The notes under the pieces: generated by a model | Told to the model about the DNA's origin: nothing | Databases searched by the model: none | What the model saw: only the letters and a program-made list of their open reading frames with translations | Source: Paraburkholderia agricolaris | Lineage (GTDB): Bacteria; Pseudomonadota; Gammaproteobacteria; Burkholderiales; Burkholderiaceae | DNA length: 64,000 nt | NCBI RefSeq assembly: GCF_009455635.1 | Contig: NZ_QPER01000002.1 | Coordinates: 3,782,001 to 3,846,000, forward strand | Direction: 5' to 3' | Translations under genes and position numbers: made by a program | Shown here: in pieces, positions 34,303 through 43,012 of the stretch | Position numbering within the stretch: the first letter of the stretch is position 1 | Layout: every line of letters begins with the position of its first letter

Positions 34303-34328
34303 GAGGCGCTCGCATAAGCGAACGCCTC
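34303..34328 (-). terminator. Attenuating hairpin between pilin and chaperone genes
   Basis: GAGGCG/CGCCTC with an inner CGC-ATAA-GCG gives a stem interrupted by two small internal loops. It begins 12 bases after the pilin stop, followed on the minus strand by TTTTTCGC. Such a leaky terminator would keep the major subunit more abundant than the rest. Confidence 0.65.
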
Positions 34329-34339
34329 AGTTCGCCGTA

Positions 34340-34903
34340 TTACTGGTACTGCATCGTGTACTGCACCGACGTGTTCACGGCACCTGCGGTGGCCCCGCCC
34401 TTCGAGTAGTACTGAGCGAAGTACTTCAGCGCCGCGCTACCGCTGGCGATCGTCGCACCGTTGTTGGTGAGGTCGTTGTTCGCGCCCGTGGTGATATTGA
34501 TCGGCAGCATGTTCGCGTTCAGCAAACGCACTTGCACGTTGGTTGCACCGCCTGCGGCCTGGTTGTTCAGGTAGCCGGAGGTTTGATCGACGTTCGGACC
34601 GTTTTCAAAACGTGCAACCGCCTTGGTCGCGGTACCCGTACAGCCGCTCAGGCTGAATGCCAGATCGGTCGGGCTCGACGTACCACCCACAGCACCGGCA
34701 GCAGCCAGCGAGTTGGCCGACACGGTCGGCAGTACGATGGCCTTGTCGGCAGCCGTACCGGCCGCTGCGCCGTTGACCGAGCAGGTGCTATCCGACACCG
34801 TGCCGGTAATCGTGATCGTGCCGTCAGCTGCGTGAGCGCCGATCGATGCGAGACCCAACAGGCTGCCTGCGACGACGAGCGTAGGGAGGAAAGACTTTTT
34901 CAT
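34340..34903 (-). CDS. Major fimbrial subunit, type 1 pilin
   Basis: 187 residues. Signal peptide MKKSFLPTLVVAGSLLGLAS with cleavage after AHA. Mature pilin starts ADGTITITGTVSDSTCSVNG, with paired Cys (one in STCSV, one in SLSGCTG), FENGPNVDQTSGYLNN, and the C-terminal beta-strand SVQYTMQYQ. It has the donor N-terminal strand expected for polymerising subunits. GGAGCAG precedes the ATG. It is the first gene of the operon pilin-chaperone-usher-adhesin. Confidence 0.93.
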   Translation of the reverse strand: MKKSFLPTLVVAGSLLGLASIGAHAADGTITITGTVSDSTCSVNGAAAGTAADKAIVLPTVSANSLAAAGAVGGTSSPTDLAFSLSGCTGTATKAVARFENGPNVDQTSGYLNNQAAGGATNVQVRLLNANMLPINITTGANNDLTNNGATIASGSAALKYFAQYYSKGGATAGAVNTSVQYTMQYQ

Positions 34904-35160
34904 TGTTACTGCTCCACTTGGTTAAAAGGTTGTGGTCAAATTCGACGACGAATCTGTGCTCATCACCCATTCGTCGCTCGCCTTGGCCGTTTCAATGTCT
35001 TTCGGCACTGCCACTCATGGCTGCCCTTCTGTTGCCAGCCATTGAAATCATGTTCAGGGCGTAATTGAATGTTAGGGTTTTGCCTTACAGGTGTATCTCA
35101 GAGCATTCTTAATTTTTAAGATTATTCTTCCGAATTTTTCGGGTTTATCTGACAAGTTCC
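34904..35160 (-). promoter_or_regulatory. AT-rich promoter region of the fimbrial operon
   Basis: About 250 bases of unusually AT-rich DNA before the pilin start, with CTTAA-TTT-TTAAG near 35106 and TTAGGGTTTTGCCTTA near 35072. The latter resembles the AGGGTTTTCCCT pair at 2968-3004. AT-rich promoters like this are usual targets of H-NS silencing; an H-NS-like gene is in the window. No precise -35/-10 pair is claimed. Confidence 0.5.
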
Positions 35161-35199
35161 TATTTGTGGGATACAGAACAAGACAATTCTCTGAATGAA

Positions 35200-35236
35200 A
35201 AAAAGCCCGAAGCGTCATTCAGACGCTTCGGGCTCT
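35200..35236 (-). terminator. Terminator of the MFS gene
   Basis: AGCCCGAAGCGTC and GACGCTTCGGGCT form a perfect 13-bp stem with an ATTCA loop; on the minus strand it ends in seven Ts. A textbook factor-independent terminator ending the fae-like operon. Confidence 0.92.
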
Positions 35237-35264
35237 CCTGGAACCGGGATAATGCAGTGCAGCG

Positions 35265-36650
35265 CTATCCGCCCGCTGCCTCATTCAAGGTTAGATGCTT
35301 GGTCTCCGGCGCCCACGCAATCGACACCATCATCCCGACGAACAAAACAAACGCCAGCGCCATCATGGTGGCGTGAAAACCAAGCTGTACGATGCCGAGT
35401 GGCAGCAGGAAGGTGCCGACCGCGGATCCGAGCCGGCTACATGCAATGGCCAGCCCGACCCCACATGCGCGCACTTCGGTCGGAAAGCACTCGGGCGGAA
35501 ACACGCCCACCAAGTTAGAGAATGCAGACATTGTGAGCGTGAACAACGCAAACGCCACGATCACCCCAAGCGTCGCCGATTCCGGCAGCAAACTCAACGC
35601 AATCAGTGATAAACACGTCACCGCGAACGAGCCGATCAGAAACACGCGCCGCGGCAACTTGATCGTGAGCCAGATACCGATCAGCGCGCCCAGCACGAGA
35701 AAGCCGTTCAGCAGGAAATCCGCGCCCGAGTCATTGTTCAAATGAATCGCCTTGAGGATGGTCGGCAAAAACGTGTAGATCGCGAAATACGGAATCACAA
35801 GGCAGACAAAAAATGCGCAATTGAAAATCGTCCGGCGAATCAGGTCCTTTTTGAACAGACGCATAAAGCCGCCAGGCATCTGCGCGTGGTCGTCATGCGC
35901 GCCATCGAGTGTCACGTTCGCACCGAAGTGCTTCAGCACAATCGCCTTGGCTTCCTCGACGCGTCCCTTGCCGTGCAACCAGCGCGGCGACTCGGGGGTG
36001 CCCATGCGCAGAATCAGCACCAGCAAAGCCGGGAAGCCAGCCGACGCGAGCAGCCAGCGCCACGCGTCCGGAGAGGCATCTGCGTAATGCATGCCGAGTA
36101 CGTTGGCCGCCACGTAGCCGATCGTCCACACCACGCTGAATGACCCCAGCAGGGTGCCGCGATGCTTGCGTGGCGAGAATTCAGCGAGAATCGCGTGTCC
36201 GACGGCAAAGTCGCCACCCATCCCGAAGCCGATCAACACACGCAGCAAACACAACTCCAGAGGCGAGCGTACGTAAAACTGCGCGAAAGCCGCCAAGGTG
36301 ATGATCAGGAAGCTGAGCAGAAAGATCTTCTGTCGTCCGAGCCGATCCGACAGCCAGCCAAACACAAGGCTGCCGAGAAAAATGCCCATCAGCGCGGAAC
36401 TGCCGATCATGCCCATCCAGAAAGCGTCGAGCGGCATCTGCCGGTTCAGCGACGCGAGCGCATAGCCGATCGTCCCCAGCGCAAAGCCCTCTGTAAAATG
36501 CGCGCCAAAGGTCAAACCCGCGATCTTGATATGGAACGCGTTCAACGGAACGTCGTCGAGAGGAATAGCTGCGTGCGCCGAGGGTATCGCGGCGCGCGGC
36601 GGAGTGGCAACGAGACCGATGGCGGCCACCTGGGAATCCTGATTACTCAC
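35265..36650 (-). CDS. MFS transporter, sugar/aromatic-acid type
   Basis: 461 residues starting at GTG 36648-36650, with GAAGGAG upstream; the ATG at 36701 is not supported. Twelve hydrophobic segments. Motif A is GWLSDRLGRQKIF, and the RGTLLGSF and PESPRWL blocks with FPTEVRACGVGLA mark the sugar-porter/aromatic-acid:H+ symporter group. It is the last gene of the run fae-like, aldo-keto reductase, gabD-like, MFS, with a 127-base gap before it. A carboxylate or sugar acid is a likely substrate; which one is not known. Confidence 0.85.
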   Translation of the reverse strand: MSNQDSQVAAIGLVATPPRAAIPSAHAAIPLDDVPLNAFHIKIAGLTFGAHFTEGFALGTIGYALASLNRQMPLDAFWMGMIGSSALMGIFLGSLVFGWLSDRLGRQKIFLLSFLIITLAAFAQFYVRSPLELCLLRVLIGFGMGGDFAVGHAILAEFSPRKHRGTLLGSFSVVWTIGYVAANVLGMHYADASPDAWRWLLASAGFPALLVLILRMGTPESPRWLHGKGRVEEAKAIVLKHFGANVTLDGAHDDHAQMPGGFMRLFKKDLIRRTIFNCAFFVCLVIPYFAIYTFLPTILKAIHLNNDSGADFLLNGFLVLGALIGIWLTIKLPRRVFLIGSFAVTCLSLIALSLLPESATLGVIVAFALFTLTMSAFSNLVGVFPPECFPTEVRACGVGLAIACSRLGSAVGTFLLPLGIVQLGFHATMMALAFVLFVGMMVSIAWAPETKHLTLNEAAGG

Positions 36651-36777
36651 AGTGTCTCCTTCGTTATGTTGGCGGCCATTACGCGGGTGACATAGCATCA
36701 TTCACCCGCAATGGCCGCGCATGCCCGTCGCACAGGCCCTGCCACGCGCGGCGGACACATGAGCACCTGAGTCGGGG

Positions 36778-38217
36778 CTAGCCGCGCAGGCCGCCCATCA
36801 TCATGTACTTCAGTTCGGTGTATTCATCGAGACCGTACTTCGACCCTTCTCGCCCGAGGCCCGATTGCTTGACGCCGCCGAACGGCGCAACTTCGGTCGA
36901 TAAGATGCCTTCGTTGATGCCGACCATGCCGCTTTCCAATGCTTCGCCGACCCGCCATGCGCGAGCCAGATCGCGCGTATAGAAATAGGCGGAGAGACCG
37001 AACGGGGTGTCGTTGGCGGCCGTGATCGCCTCCTCTTCCGTGAGAAACCGGAAACACGCCGCGACCGGCCCGAAGGTTTCTTCCGACGCGATCAGCATCG
37101 AAGCAGATGCATTCGCCAATACCGTGGGTTCGTAGAACGTGCCGCCGAGCGCGTGCGGCTTGCCGCCGGTCAGCACGGTCGCGCCTTTCTGCAGCGCGTC
37201 GGCGACGTGCGCTTCCACCTTGCGCAGCGCCGCCTGATTGATCAGCGGACCTTGCTCGACGTCGCCCTGTAACGCATTGCCGACGCGCATCTTGCGCACC
37301 GCCGCGGTCAACGCCTGCGTGAACGCGTCGTAAATGCCGTCTTGCACGTAGAAGCGGTTCACGCACACGCAGGTCTGCCCTGTATTACGGAATTTCGATG
37401 CCATCGCGCCTTGCACGGCCGCGTCGAGGTCAGCATCGTCGAATACGATGAACGGCGCGTTACCACCCAACTCCAGCGACAGCTTCTTCAGCGTGTCCGC
37501 CGATTGCTTCGCCAGCAGTTTGCCAACGCGTGTCGAACCGGTGAACGACAATTTTCGCACCACCTCGGACGCCGTCAGCACGCCGCCGATTTCGATCGCG
37601 TCGCCGGACACGATGTTGAACACGCCGGCCGGAATCCCGGCCTTCTCAGCGAGCACCGCCAGTGCGAACGCCGACAACGGCGTCTCCTCGGACGGCTTGA
37701 GCACCATTGTGCAGCCCGCCGCGAGCGCCGGTCCGGCCTTGCGCGTAATCATGGCGAGCGGGAAATTCCACGGCGTAATCGCCGCGACCACGCCTACCGG
37801 TTCACGCGTCACGATGATCTTCGCGTTGGGATTCGGGCTCGGAATCACGTCGCCGTAACTGCGCTTCGCCTCTGCCGCGAACCATTCGAAGAAACTCGCC
37901 GCATAACCAACTTCTCCGCGCGCCTCCGCGAGCGGCTTGCCTTGCTCGAGCGTCAGCAGTTCGGCCAGTGCCTCGCGGTGTTCGAGCATCAACTCACCCC
38001 ATCGCTTGACGCGGGCGCCGCGCTCTTTCGCTGTAAGTTTCCGCCATGCAGGAAGCGCGCGCTCGGCCGCGGCAATGGCCTGGGTGGTTTCCGCGGCACC
38101 ACCCTTGGCCACTTGAGCGATGACGTCACCCGTCGCCGGATTCAGGACGGGATACCGCGTCGCACTTTCGTACCATTCGCCACCGATATATTGGCCAGTC
38201 CGCAAAAACTCATTCAT
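36778..38217 (-). CDS. gabD: NAD(P)-dependent aldehyde dehydrogenase, succinate-semialdehyde dehydrogenase-like
   Basis: 479 residues of the aldehyde dehydrogenase superfamily. It has WNFPLAMITRKAGPALAAGC, the FTGSTRVGK cofactor loop, LELGGNAPFIVFDDADLDAA with the catalytic Glu, and FRNTGQTCVCVNRFYVQ with the nucleophilic Cys. The vicinal Cys (TCVC) and overall likeness place it near GabD. Its ATG overlaps the stop of the aldo-keto reductase by four bases. Succinate semialdehyde is the family guess; the operon suggests a different aldehyde is possible, so the symbol is tentative. Confidence 0.85.
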   Translation of the reverse strand: MNEFLRTGQYIGGEWYESATRYPVLNPATGDVIAQVAKGGAAETTQAIAAAERALPAWRKLTAKERGARVKRWGELMLEHREALAELLTLEQGKPLAEARGEVGYAASFFEWFAAEAKRSYGDVIPSPNPNAKIIVTREPVGVVAAITPWNFPLAMITRKAGPALAAGCTMVLKPSEETPLSAFALAVLAEKAGIPAGVFNIVSGDAIEIGGVLTASEVVRKLSFTGSTRVGKLLAKQSADTLKKLSLELGGNAPFIVFDDADLDAAVQGAMASKFRNTGQTCVCVNRFYVQDGIYDAFTQALTAAVRKMRVGNALQGDVEQGPLINQAALRKVEAHVADALQKGATVLTGGKPHALGGTFYEPTVLANASASMLIASEETFGPVAACFRFLTEEEAITAANDTPFGLSAYFYTRDLARAWRVGEALESGMVGINEGILSTEVAPFGGVKQSGLGREGSKYGLDEYTELKYMMMGGLRG

Positions 38218-39251
38218 GCCGCTTTCTCCAGGGTTTCGACGAAGCTGCCTTGCGCCAGCCGTGGCTCACGCGCGATGCGTTTGCCGGCGGTGTAGTCGTT
38301 GATCAGATCGCACGGTGTGTAATTGCGCTCGAGTTCGAACAGTTCGTCGTCGGACAGCTTCGTGCTCAACGCGGCCAACGCGCTATCGAATTGCGCCGGC
38401 GTATCCGCGCCCACCAGCATGCTCGCCACACCACCGTGATTCAGCACCCAGGCCTGCGCGATCTGCGCAGCGGACACGCCGCGCCGCGCGGCCACCCGCG
38501 CCACCGAAGCGGCAATCTCACGCGAAGCCACATCGCCATACATCTGTGCGGTGAAGAAGTCAGTCTGGTTGCGCGTCGAATTCGGCTCGCAGGTCAGCAG
38601 ACCTCGCGCCAACGGACTGAACACCGACACGCCGACGCCCTGATCCTGGCAGTACGGAATCATTTCGCGCTCTTCTTCGCGATAGGCGAGGTTCAGTTGC
38701 AACTGCATGTTGATCGGCTTGTGCCAGCCGTTGCGCTCGCACACCTGCATGATCCTGGCGAACTGCCACGTGTACATCGTCGACACGCCGACATAGCGAG
38801 CCTTGCCGGCGCGGACAATATCGTTCAACGCGCCCATGGTTTCTTCGACCGGCGTATTCACGTCGAAGAAATGCAGCATGTAGATATCGACGTAATCCAT
38901 GCCGAGCCGCGTGAGCGAAGCGTCGATACTGTCCATGACGTGTTTGCGCGAGTGACCACCGGCGTTCTGATACGTGCCCATGTCGTAGCCGACCTTGGTC
39001 GTCACAACAATTTCCTCGCGGCGTGCGATGCGTTTCAGAATCCGGCCCACCACTTCTTCACCAACACCGGTCGAGTAGAAATCAGCGAGGTCGATAAAGT
39101 TGACGCCGGCTTCGAGCGCATGGCGCACGATCGGCTCGCTTTGCGCCTCGTCGAAAATCCACGGCTTCCATTGCGGCGTGCCCATGTTCATCGTGCCGAG
39201 GCACAGACGCGAAACCTTCAGACCCGATTGGCCGAGGCGAATGTATTCCAT
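38214..39251 (-). CDS. Aldo/keto reductase
   Basis: 345 residues starting at ATG 39249-39251 with AAGGAG upstream. Catalytic residues: Asp and Tyr in NFIDLADFYSTGVGEEVVG, Lys in VVTTKVGYDMG and His in YMLHFFD. It belongs to the YajO/Gcy-like bacterial AKR group that reduces aldehydes or oxidises sugars with NADP. It is coupled to gabD by an ATGA overlap and lies 82 bases after the fae-like gene, so all three probably act on one aldehyde or aldose pathway. Confidence 0.87.
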   Translation of the reverse strand: MEYIRLGQSGLKVSRLCLGTMNMGTPQWKPWIFDEAQSEPIVRHALEAGVNFIDLADFYSTGVGEEVVGRILKRIARREEIVVTTKVGYDMGTYQNAGGHSRKHVMDSIDASLTRLGMDYVDIYMLHFFDVNTPVEETMGALNDIVRAGKARYVGVSTMYTWQFARIMQVCERNGWHKPINMQLQLNLAYREEEREMIPYCQDQGVGVSVFSPLARGLLTCEPNSTRNQTDFFTAQMYGDVASREIAASVARVAARRGVSAAQIAQAWVLNHGGVASMLVGADTPAQFDSALAALSTKLSDDELFELERNYTPCDLINDYTAGKRIAREPRLAQGSFVETLEKAA

Positions 39252-39333
39252 CGTGCTTGTCTCCTTGCTGATCGCATCCAGTTGCGCAGGCGGTCGCGCG
39301 GCACTCACGGCGCGCGAACCGCGTTGCGTGTGA

Positions 39334-39858
39334 TTAACGTTGTTTGGGTGTGTAGAACGGATTCGATACGTCGCGCGCGGCGGCGAACACTTCATCGCGA
39401 TGCGGCAGGCCCTTCATCGCCGCGAGGATCGCGTTTTTGCACGCACGGTAGTTGTTGTCGAAAACGGCGTCGAGATTGTCCGTGGCCGGATTGACCCAGT
39501 TCGCCGACACCACCACCCAATCGTTTTCCGCTTCGGGCGGCAGCGTGCCGTTCTCGAGCGACTCCGCCACCGCCTTCGCAATACCGGCCTGCGAGGCGCC
39601 CCACGTCGCGTTGCCGTGGAAGTCACTGCCGATCTGCGCCTTGTTCACGTACAGCGTGAGCGGCTTGGTCGGCACGCCTGGTCTCGCGATCACGACGAAC
39701 GGCGCGTGCCCCGCGGAAGGCGTCGCCAACGCGGTGGCGAAAGCCTGACCCGCAGGCCCGTTGCGCGGGCCGACGAGCACGTTGATGTGCGCGAGGTTGA
39801 CACCTGGGCCTTCGAATCCTTCGCCGATAAAGAGTTGCTTGTCTGTCGATACGCTCAT
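39334..39858 (-). CDS. fae: Formaldehyde-activating enzyme family protein
   Basis: 174 residues starting at ATG 39856-39858 with GGAAAG upstream. The Fae pattern is readable along the chain: FIGEGFEGPGVNLAHINVLVG (with the conserved His24), AGHAPFVVIARPGVPTKPLTLYVNK, GASQAGIAKAVAESLENGTLP and FDNNYRACKNAILAAMKGLP. True Fae condenses formaldehyde with tetrahydromethanopterin. No other methanopterin-pathway gene is in the window, and the partner genes are an aldo-keto reductase, an aldehyde dehydrogenase and an MFS transporter. It may therefore be one of the Fae homologues with another or accessory role. Family is firm, activity is not. Confidence 0.82.
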   Translation of the reverse strand: MSVSTDKQLFIGEGFEGPGVNLAHINVLVGPRNGPAGQAFATALATPSAGHAPFVVIARPGVPTKPLTLYVNKAQIGSDFHGNATWGASQAGIAKAVAESLENGTLPPEAENDWVVVSANWVNPATDNLDAVFDNNYRACKNAILAAMKGLPHRDEVFAAARDVSNPFYTPKQR

Positions 39859-39921
39859 GGTCTTTCCGTCGGGGGTGAGTAGATGACCCATTGTGCTGTC
39901 GGGTCTTCGCGACCATGTATC

Positions 39922-39957
39922 GATGAGTTTTGATCCGGGGTATGAGGCGAACTCATC
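39922..39957 (-). promoter_or_regulatory. Inverted repeat upstream of the fae-like operon
   Basis: GATGAGTT and AACTCATC are perfect arms 20 bases apart, ending 64 bases before the fae-like ATG. Either an operator for a dimeric regulator or a leader hairpin. Confidence 0.4.
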
Positions 39958-39986
39958 TCCGGGTTTGCCCGAGCACCCTGCATGGC

Positions 39987-40046
39987 GATAACGCGACGCA
40001 TCGCGTCGCGCATCCGGACACGCGCAAAGGTGAGGGTTTTCGGGAC
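39987..40046 (+). repeat. Hairpin repeat unit, copy 1
   Basis: It opens with GATA, then a hairpin (CGCGACG-CATCG-CGTCGCG, 39992-40010), then the 21-base block at 40026-40046 starting AAAGGTGAG and ending TTTTCGGGAC. Copy 2 repeats the same order with a different hairpin sequence. Confidence 0.6.
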
Positions 40047-40324
40047 TCGCGATTGCGAACCTCGAATCGGAATGAAAAGTGAAGACATCGCGAGCCGCTC
40101 ACGCACTCATGGCGTGAGGTTCGGCGGCTGGCTAACGTCAGGGGAAAAGGTAGCAGGGGAACCAGACGACGCGTCACGCGATGCTTCGCATAGCCTGGGA
40201 ACGCCCGCCAGCAAAGGCCGGCGCGGGTTTCGAGGAAGGCGGCCCGTTACGCCGGCCCGCTGGGATAAGCGCACCGCAAGGTGCGTCATCCGACAAAACC
40301 AGGCTCACCGAAACAATCCATCCT

Positions 40325-40394
40325 GATACGAGGCAGCGCGCGAAATCCGCGCTGCGCGTTGCAGGCTCCAGCGAAAGGTGAGCGTTTTCGGGAC
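40325..40394 (+). repeat. Hairpin repeat unit, copy 2
   Basis: GATA, then the hairpin GCAGCGCG-CGAAATC-CGCGCTGC (40333-40355), then the 21-base block at 40374-40394, identical to copy 1 at 20 of 21 positions. The hairpin arms differ from copy 1 while keeping pairing, which suggests selection for structure. Confidence 0.6.
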
Positions 40395-40483
40395 CCTCTC
40401 AGCGGTGCAAGAAAAACTCTACGCAAGCTCACTTCAGAAAAATCCGGCGCGTTGCGCGCGCATGCGCGACGCTCGGCACACCT

Positions 40484-40774
40484 TCAGCCTTCGATCAGAA
40501 AGCGCTCCCGATTCTTGCCCACGAGCCAGCCAGGCGAACGGCCTCGGCCGGTCCACGTCTCGCCGGTTTTCGGGTTGCGGTATTTGGCTACCGAAGCGGT
40601 CTTGCGTGCTGCCGCATGCTTCCTGGTAAAACCCAGCTCTTCCGCAGTCAGGTCGTAGTCGACAATCTTCTGCTTGATATCGGCGATCGCCTGCGCGATT
40701 TCTTTTTCGCGTGCCGCGGCAACTTCCTTATGGAGCTTTTCGAGTTGTGCGGTCAACTGCTTATATGTGGCCAT
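40484..40774 (-). CDS. H-NS family nucleoid-associated protein
   Basis: 96 residues. N-terminal coiled coil (LTAQLEKLHKEVAAAREKEI, about 7-35) for dimerisation, then a linker, then the DNA-binding core KYRNPKTGETWTGRGRSPGW (64-83) with the GRG AT-minor-groove hook, and a basic end. This short form is common in Burkholderiaceae. It binds AT-rich DNA and silences foreign genes; the AT-rich fimbrial promoter in this window is a plausible target. It is a single gene. Confidence 0.92.
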   Translation of the reverse strand: MATYKQLTAQLEKLHKEVAAAREKEIAQAIADIKQKIVDYDLTAEELGFTRKHAAARKTASVAKYRNPKTGETWTGRGRSPGWLVGKNRERFLIEG

Positions 40775-41009
40775 GGCGGGTACTCCGATCGATTTGACGA
40801 ACCGCTCTGCGCGGACGCCTCAGAAGAAGTCCCCCGCCCCGAAGGAAGTCCCGCGGGGGATTGGAGGACACTATCAGACGAAAAAAGTGCCGGATAGAGA
40901 GACCCGCAAGGCGACCCTCGTCAGGCGGCCCACATAAGGTACGTTCGCGCCGGGTGGCACGGTTACCCGCGGTTCAGGATGGCCGGTTCAACTGCCGTGG
41001 CCAATGCAC

Positions 41010-42209
41010 TCAATCGTCAATTGCATCGTACACGCGGCGTTCGAAATCGAGCGACATCGGGAAGGGTTCGACAGCCCGCCGCTGAATCAGCATGATACCG
41101 ATCAGGTTTTCCACCGGATCGGCAAACCAACTGGTGCCATACGCCCCCGGCCAGCCGAACGAACCTGCCGAGCGATAGCCGAGCGGCAACTGCTGCGCCG
41201 GATCGTCGACGATAGACAGACCGAGGCCAAAACCCTGTCCCGCCCACATCACCTGGCCGAACGCCGGCACACGACGCTGGTCGCGGGTCAGAAAATTCGA
41301 GCGCATCAGATCGACCGAGCGATGCGACAGCAAACGCGTCGAGCCGACGCGCCCCCGCCCGAGCAATAGCTGCGCGAATTGCAGATAGTCCTGCGCGGTC
41401 GAGACAAGGCCACCGCCGCCGCTCTGGAACCGGTCAGGATTCGCCCAACTGCTCGCCGACGGATGGTCTTCGATCACGCGCCGCTGCGTGCCCGGCGCGA
41501 CGCCATAAGCCGTCGCCAAACGCGCGAGCTGCGCGTCGGGCACCCAGAACGCCGTGTCGCGCATGCCCAGCGGTTCGAAGATCCGCGTCCGGAAAAAATC
41601 ACCGAGCCGCATGCCGCTGACTCGCTCGATCAGCACGCCAAGAATGTCGGTCGCGATGCCGTAGTGCCAGCGCGAGCCGGGTTGAAACATCAACGGCAAA
41701 CTGGCTATGCGTTTTAACCATGCGTTCGCGTCGCCGCGCGCTTCAATACCGTTGAAGGCCGCCGCGTAAGCCTCGGCCAACGGACCGGTGGCGGTGAAGT
41801 GATAGGCATAGCCGGCACGATGCGTGAGCAGATCGAGCACGGTAAGCGGCGTTCTGGCTGGGTCGGTTTCGTCGAGCGGGCCGGTAGGGTCGCGCAGCAC
41901 GGACGGCGCCGCCAGCTCCGGCAACCACAAGGAAATCGGTGTATCGAGTGCGAGGCGATCCTCTTCGACCAGCATCAGGATCGCCGCGCTCGTAACCGGC
42001 TTGGTCATCGAGGCGATACGAAACAGCGTATCGCGCTCCATGGACAATTGCGCCGCTTCGTCACGCAGGCCGAGCGGCTCGAAATAGCCGATTTCACCGC
42101 GCCGCCAGACCAGCGAAACGACGCCCGCCACCTCGTCGCGCTCCACATAGCCTTGCATGGCGTTCGTAAGCGCCGTCAGCCTGACGGCTGAAAGTCCTGC
42201 AGGTTGCAT
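41010..42209 (-). CDS. Class C beta-lactamase-like serine hydrolase (EstB-type esterase)
   Basis: 399 residues with no signal peptide. The nucleophile motif is SMTK (67-70) in LFRIASMTKPVTSAAILML; the second motif is a Tyr in LLTHRAGYAYHF (Tyr134). Further family blocks are PGSRWHYGIATDILGVLIERVSG and GQGFGLGLSIVDDP. Such proteins are cytoplasmic esterases or transacylases more often than true beta-lactamases. It is a single gene and I do not assign a substrate. Confidence 0.88.
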   Translation of the reverse strand: MQPAGLSAVRLTALTNAMQGYVERDEVAGVVSLVWRRGEIGYFEPLGLRDEAAQLSMERDTLFRIASMTKPVTSAAILMLVEEDRLALDTPISLWLPELAAPSVLRDPTGPLDETDPARTPLTVLDLLTHRAGYAYHFTATGPLAEAYAAAFNGIEARGDANAWLKRIASLPLMFQPGSRWHYGIATDILGVLIERVSGMRLGDFFRTRIFEPLGMRDTAFWVPDAQLARLATAYGVAPGTQRRVIEDHPSASSWANPDRFQSGGGGLVSTAQDYLQFAQLLLGRGRVGSTRLLSHRSVDLMRSNFLTRDQRRVPAFGQVMWAGQGFGLGLSIVDDPAQQLPLGYRSAGSFGWPGAYGTSWFADPVENLIGIMLIQRRAVEPFPMSLDFERRVYDAIDD

Positions 42210-42282
42210 GCTCCTCCTGATCCCAAGTGTTACGTTCCCTTATTTTTCAGGAAACGTTACCCGATCAGACGGTACACGTCAC

Positions 42283-42300
42283 CCTCCCTCCTGAGGGAGG
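42283..42300. terminator. Small hairpin after the 67-residue gene
   Basis: CCTCCCTC-CT-GAGGGAGG is a perfect 8-bp stem with a two-base loop, directly after the stop of the minus-strand gene at 42301. It lacks a T-run, so termination is uncertain. Confidence 0.4.
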
Positions 42301-42504
42301 TCACGCCTTTTTCCGCCCCTCCAATGCCGACAGGGCTGCATCGAGCCGTTTGACGCGACTGGCCTGCGCCGGCACCAGGGCCGCCCCGGACACCAAAGCG
42401 ATGCGGTTGCGCCAATAGGACAGGGGGATGCGGTCTTCTGCAGAGATATGTGAAATTACATGCTCAAGATGTTCGATATCTTTTTCGAGTTGATGATGAT
42501 TCAT
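42301..42504 (-). CDS. Unknown small protein, 67 residues
   Basis: ATG 42502-42504 with GGGGA upstream; the longer frame to 42546 is unsupported. The protein is MNHHQLEKDIEHLEHVISHI..., two short helices around IPLSYWRNRI, with a basic end. It resembles small helical proteins often found in Burkholderia but I know no function. Confidence 0.65.
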   Translation of the reverse strand: MNHHQLEKDIEHLEHVISHISAEDRIPLSYWRNRIALVSGAALVPAQASRVKRLDAALSALEGRKKA

Positions 42505-43012
42505 TGTTTTCCCCGGAATTACGCATTGGACTCGTTTAAAAAGCATAAAGCATGCCGCAATTACATCATCCAGCCACTCAAACGGAAAAACTTTCTTGCG
42601 CCGTTAATCCGGCCTGCCGTAACTCGGCAAAATCTTCATATATGTTTTAACGCTGAGCCGGCCAGACGAGGATACTGCCCGGAATCTTCACGTTCCGTTA
42701 GGTGCCGCACCGACCCGGCTTAATGGAGAACCCGGAGCGCTTTGTGATCGGCATGGACAATATAAGCAATTACTTGGGAGCAGTTCAATAAATACGCAAC
42801 GCGCATGATAACCGTTTTCAGAAATGCGCATTGGAGCCCAGTATTGATAACGACCATATGCGTATTGGGCAAAGTCAACTGGCCGTATGGCCGGGTTCGG
42901 CCGCTAAAAGGAGATTTGCACTGAGAGGGAGATGCCCGCCGTCACGGCTCGCGACGGGGATAAAGAAAGGAAACTGTCACTCGTGTTATGCCAGCTGTTG
43001 GCTGGCGTAACG
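42505..43012. other. 508-base intergenic region, no supported gene
   Basis: Relatively AT-rich. A 22-codon frame at 42723 and a longer frame from 42932 with AGGAG-like sequence upstream exist, but the first is too short and the second runs antisense through the lipoprotein gene. I see no terminator or operator that stands out. Confidence 0.5.

Larger units (their letters stand above)
39859..40483. other. 625-base intergenic region with repeats and hairpins, no gene
   Basis: I see no gene. It holds the likely promoter of the fae-like operon, an 8-bp inverted repeat GATGAGTT/AACTCATC at 39922-39957, and two copies of a hairpin-plus-21-mer unit (39987-40046 and 40325-40394). A short hairpin GCACC-GCAA-GGTGC lies at 40271-40284 between them. 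The right end is the 3' flank of the H-NS-like gene. Confidence 0.6.

Noticed and set aside
38250..39494. 414-codon plus-strand frame opposite the aldo-keto reductase
   Set aside because: Shadow of a real gene with complete catalytic residues.
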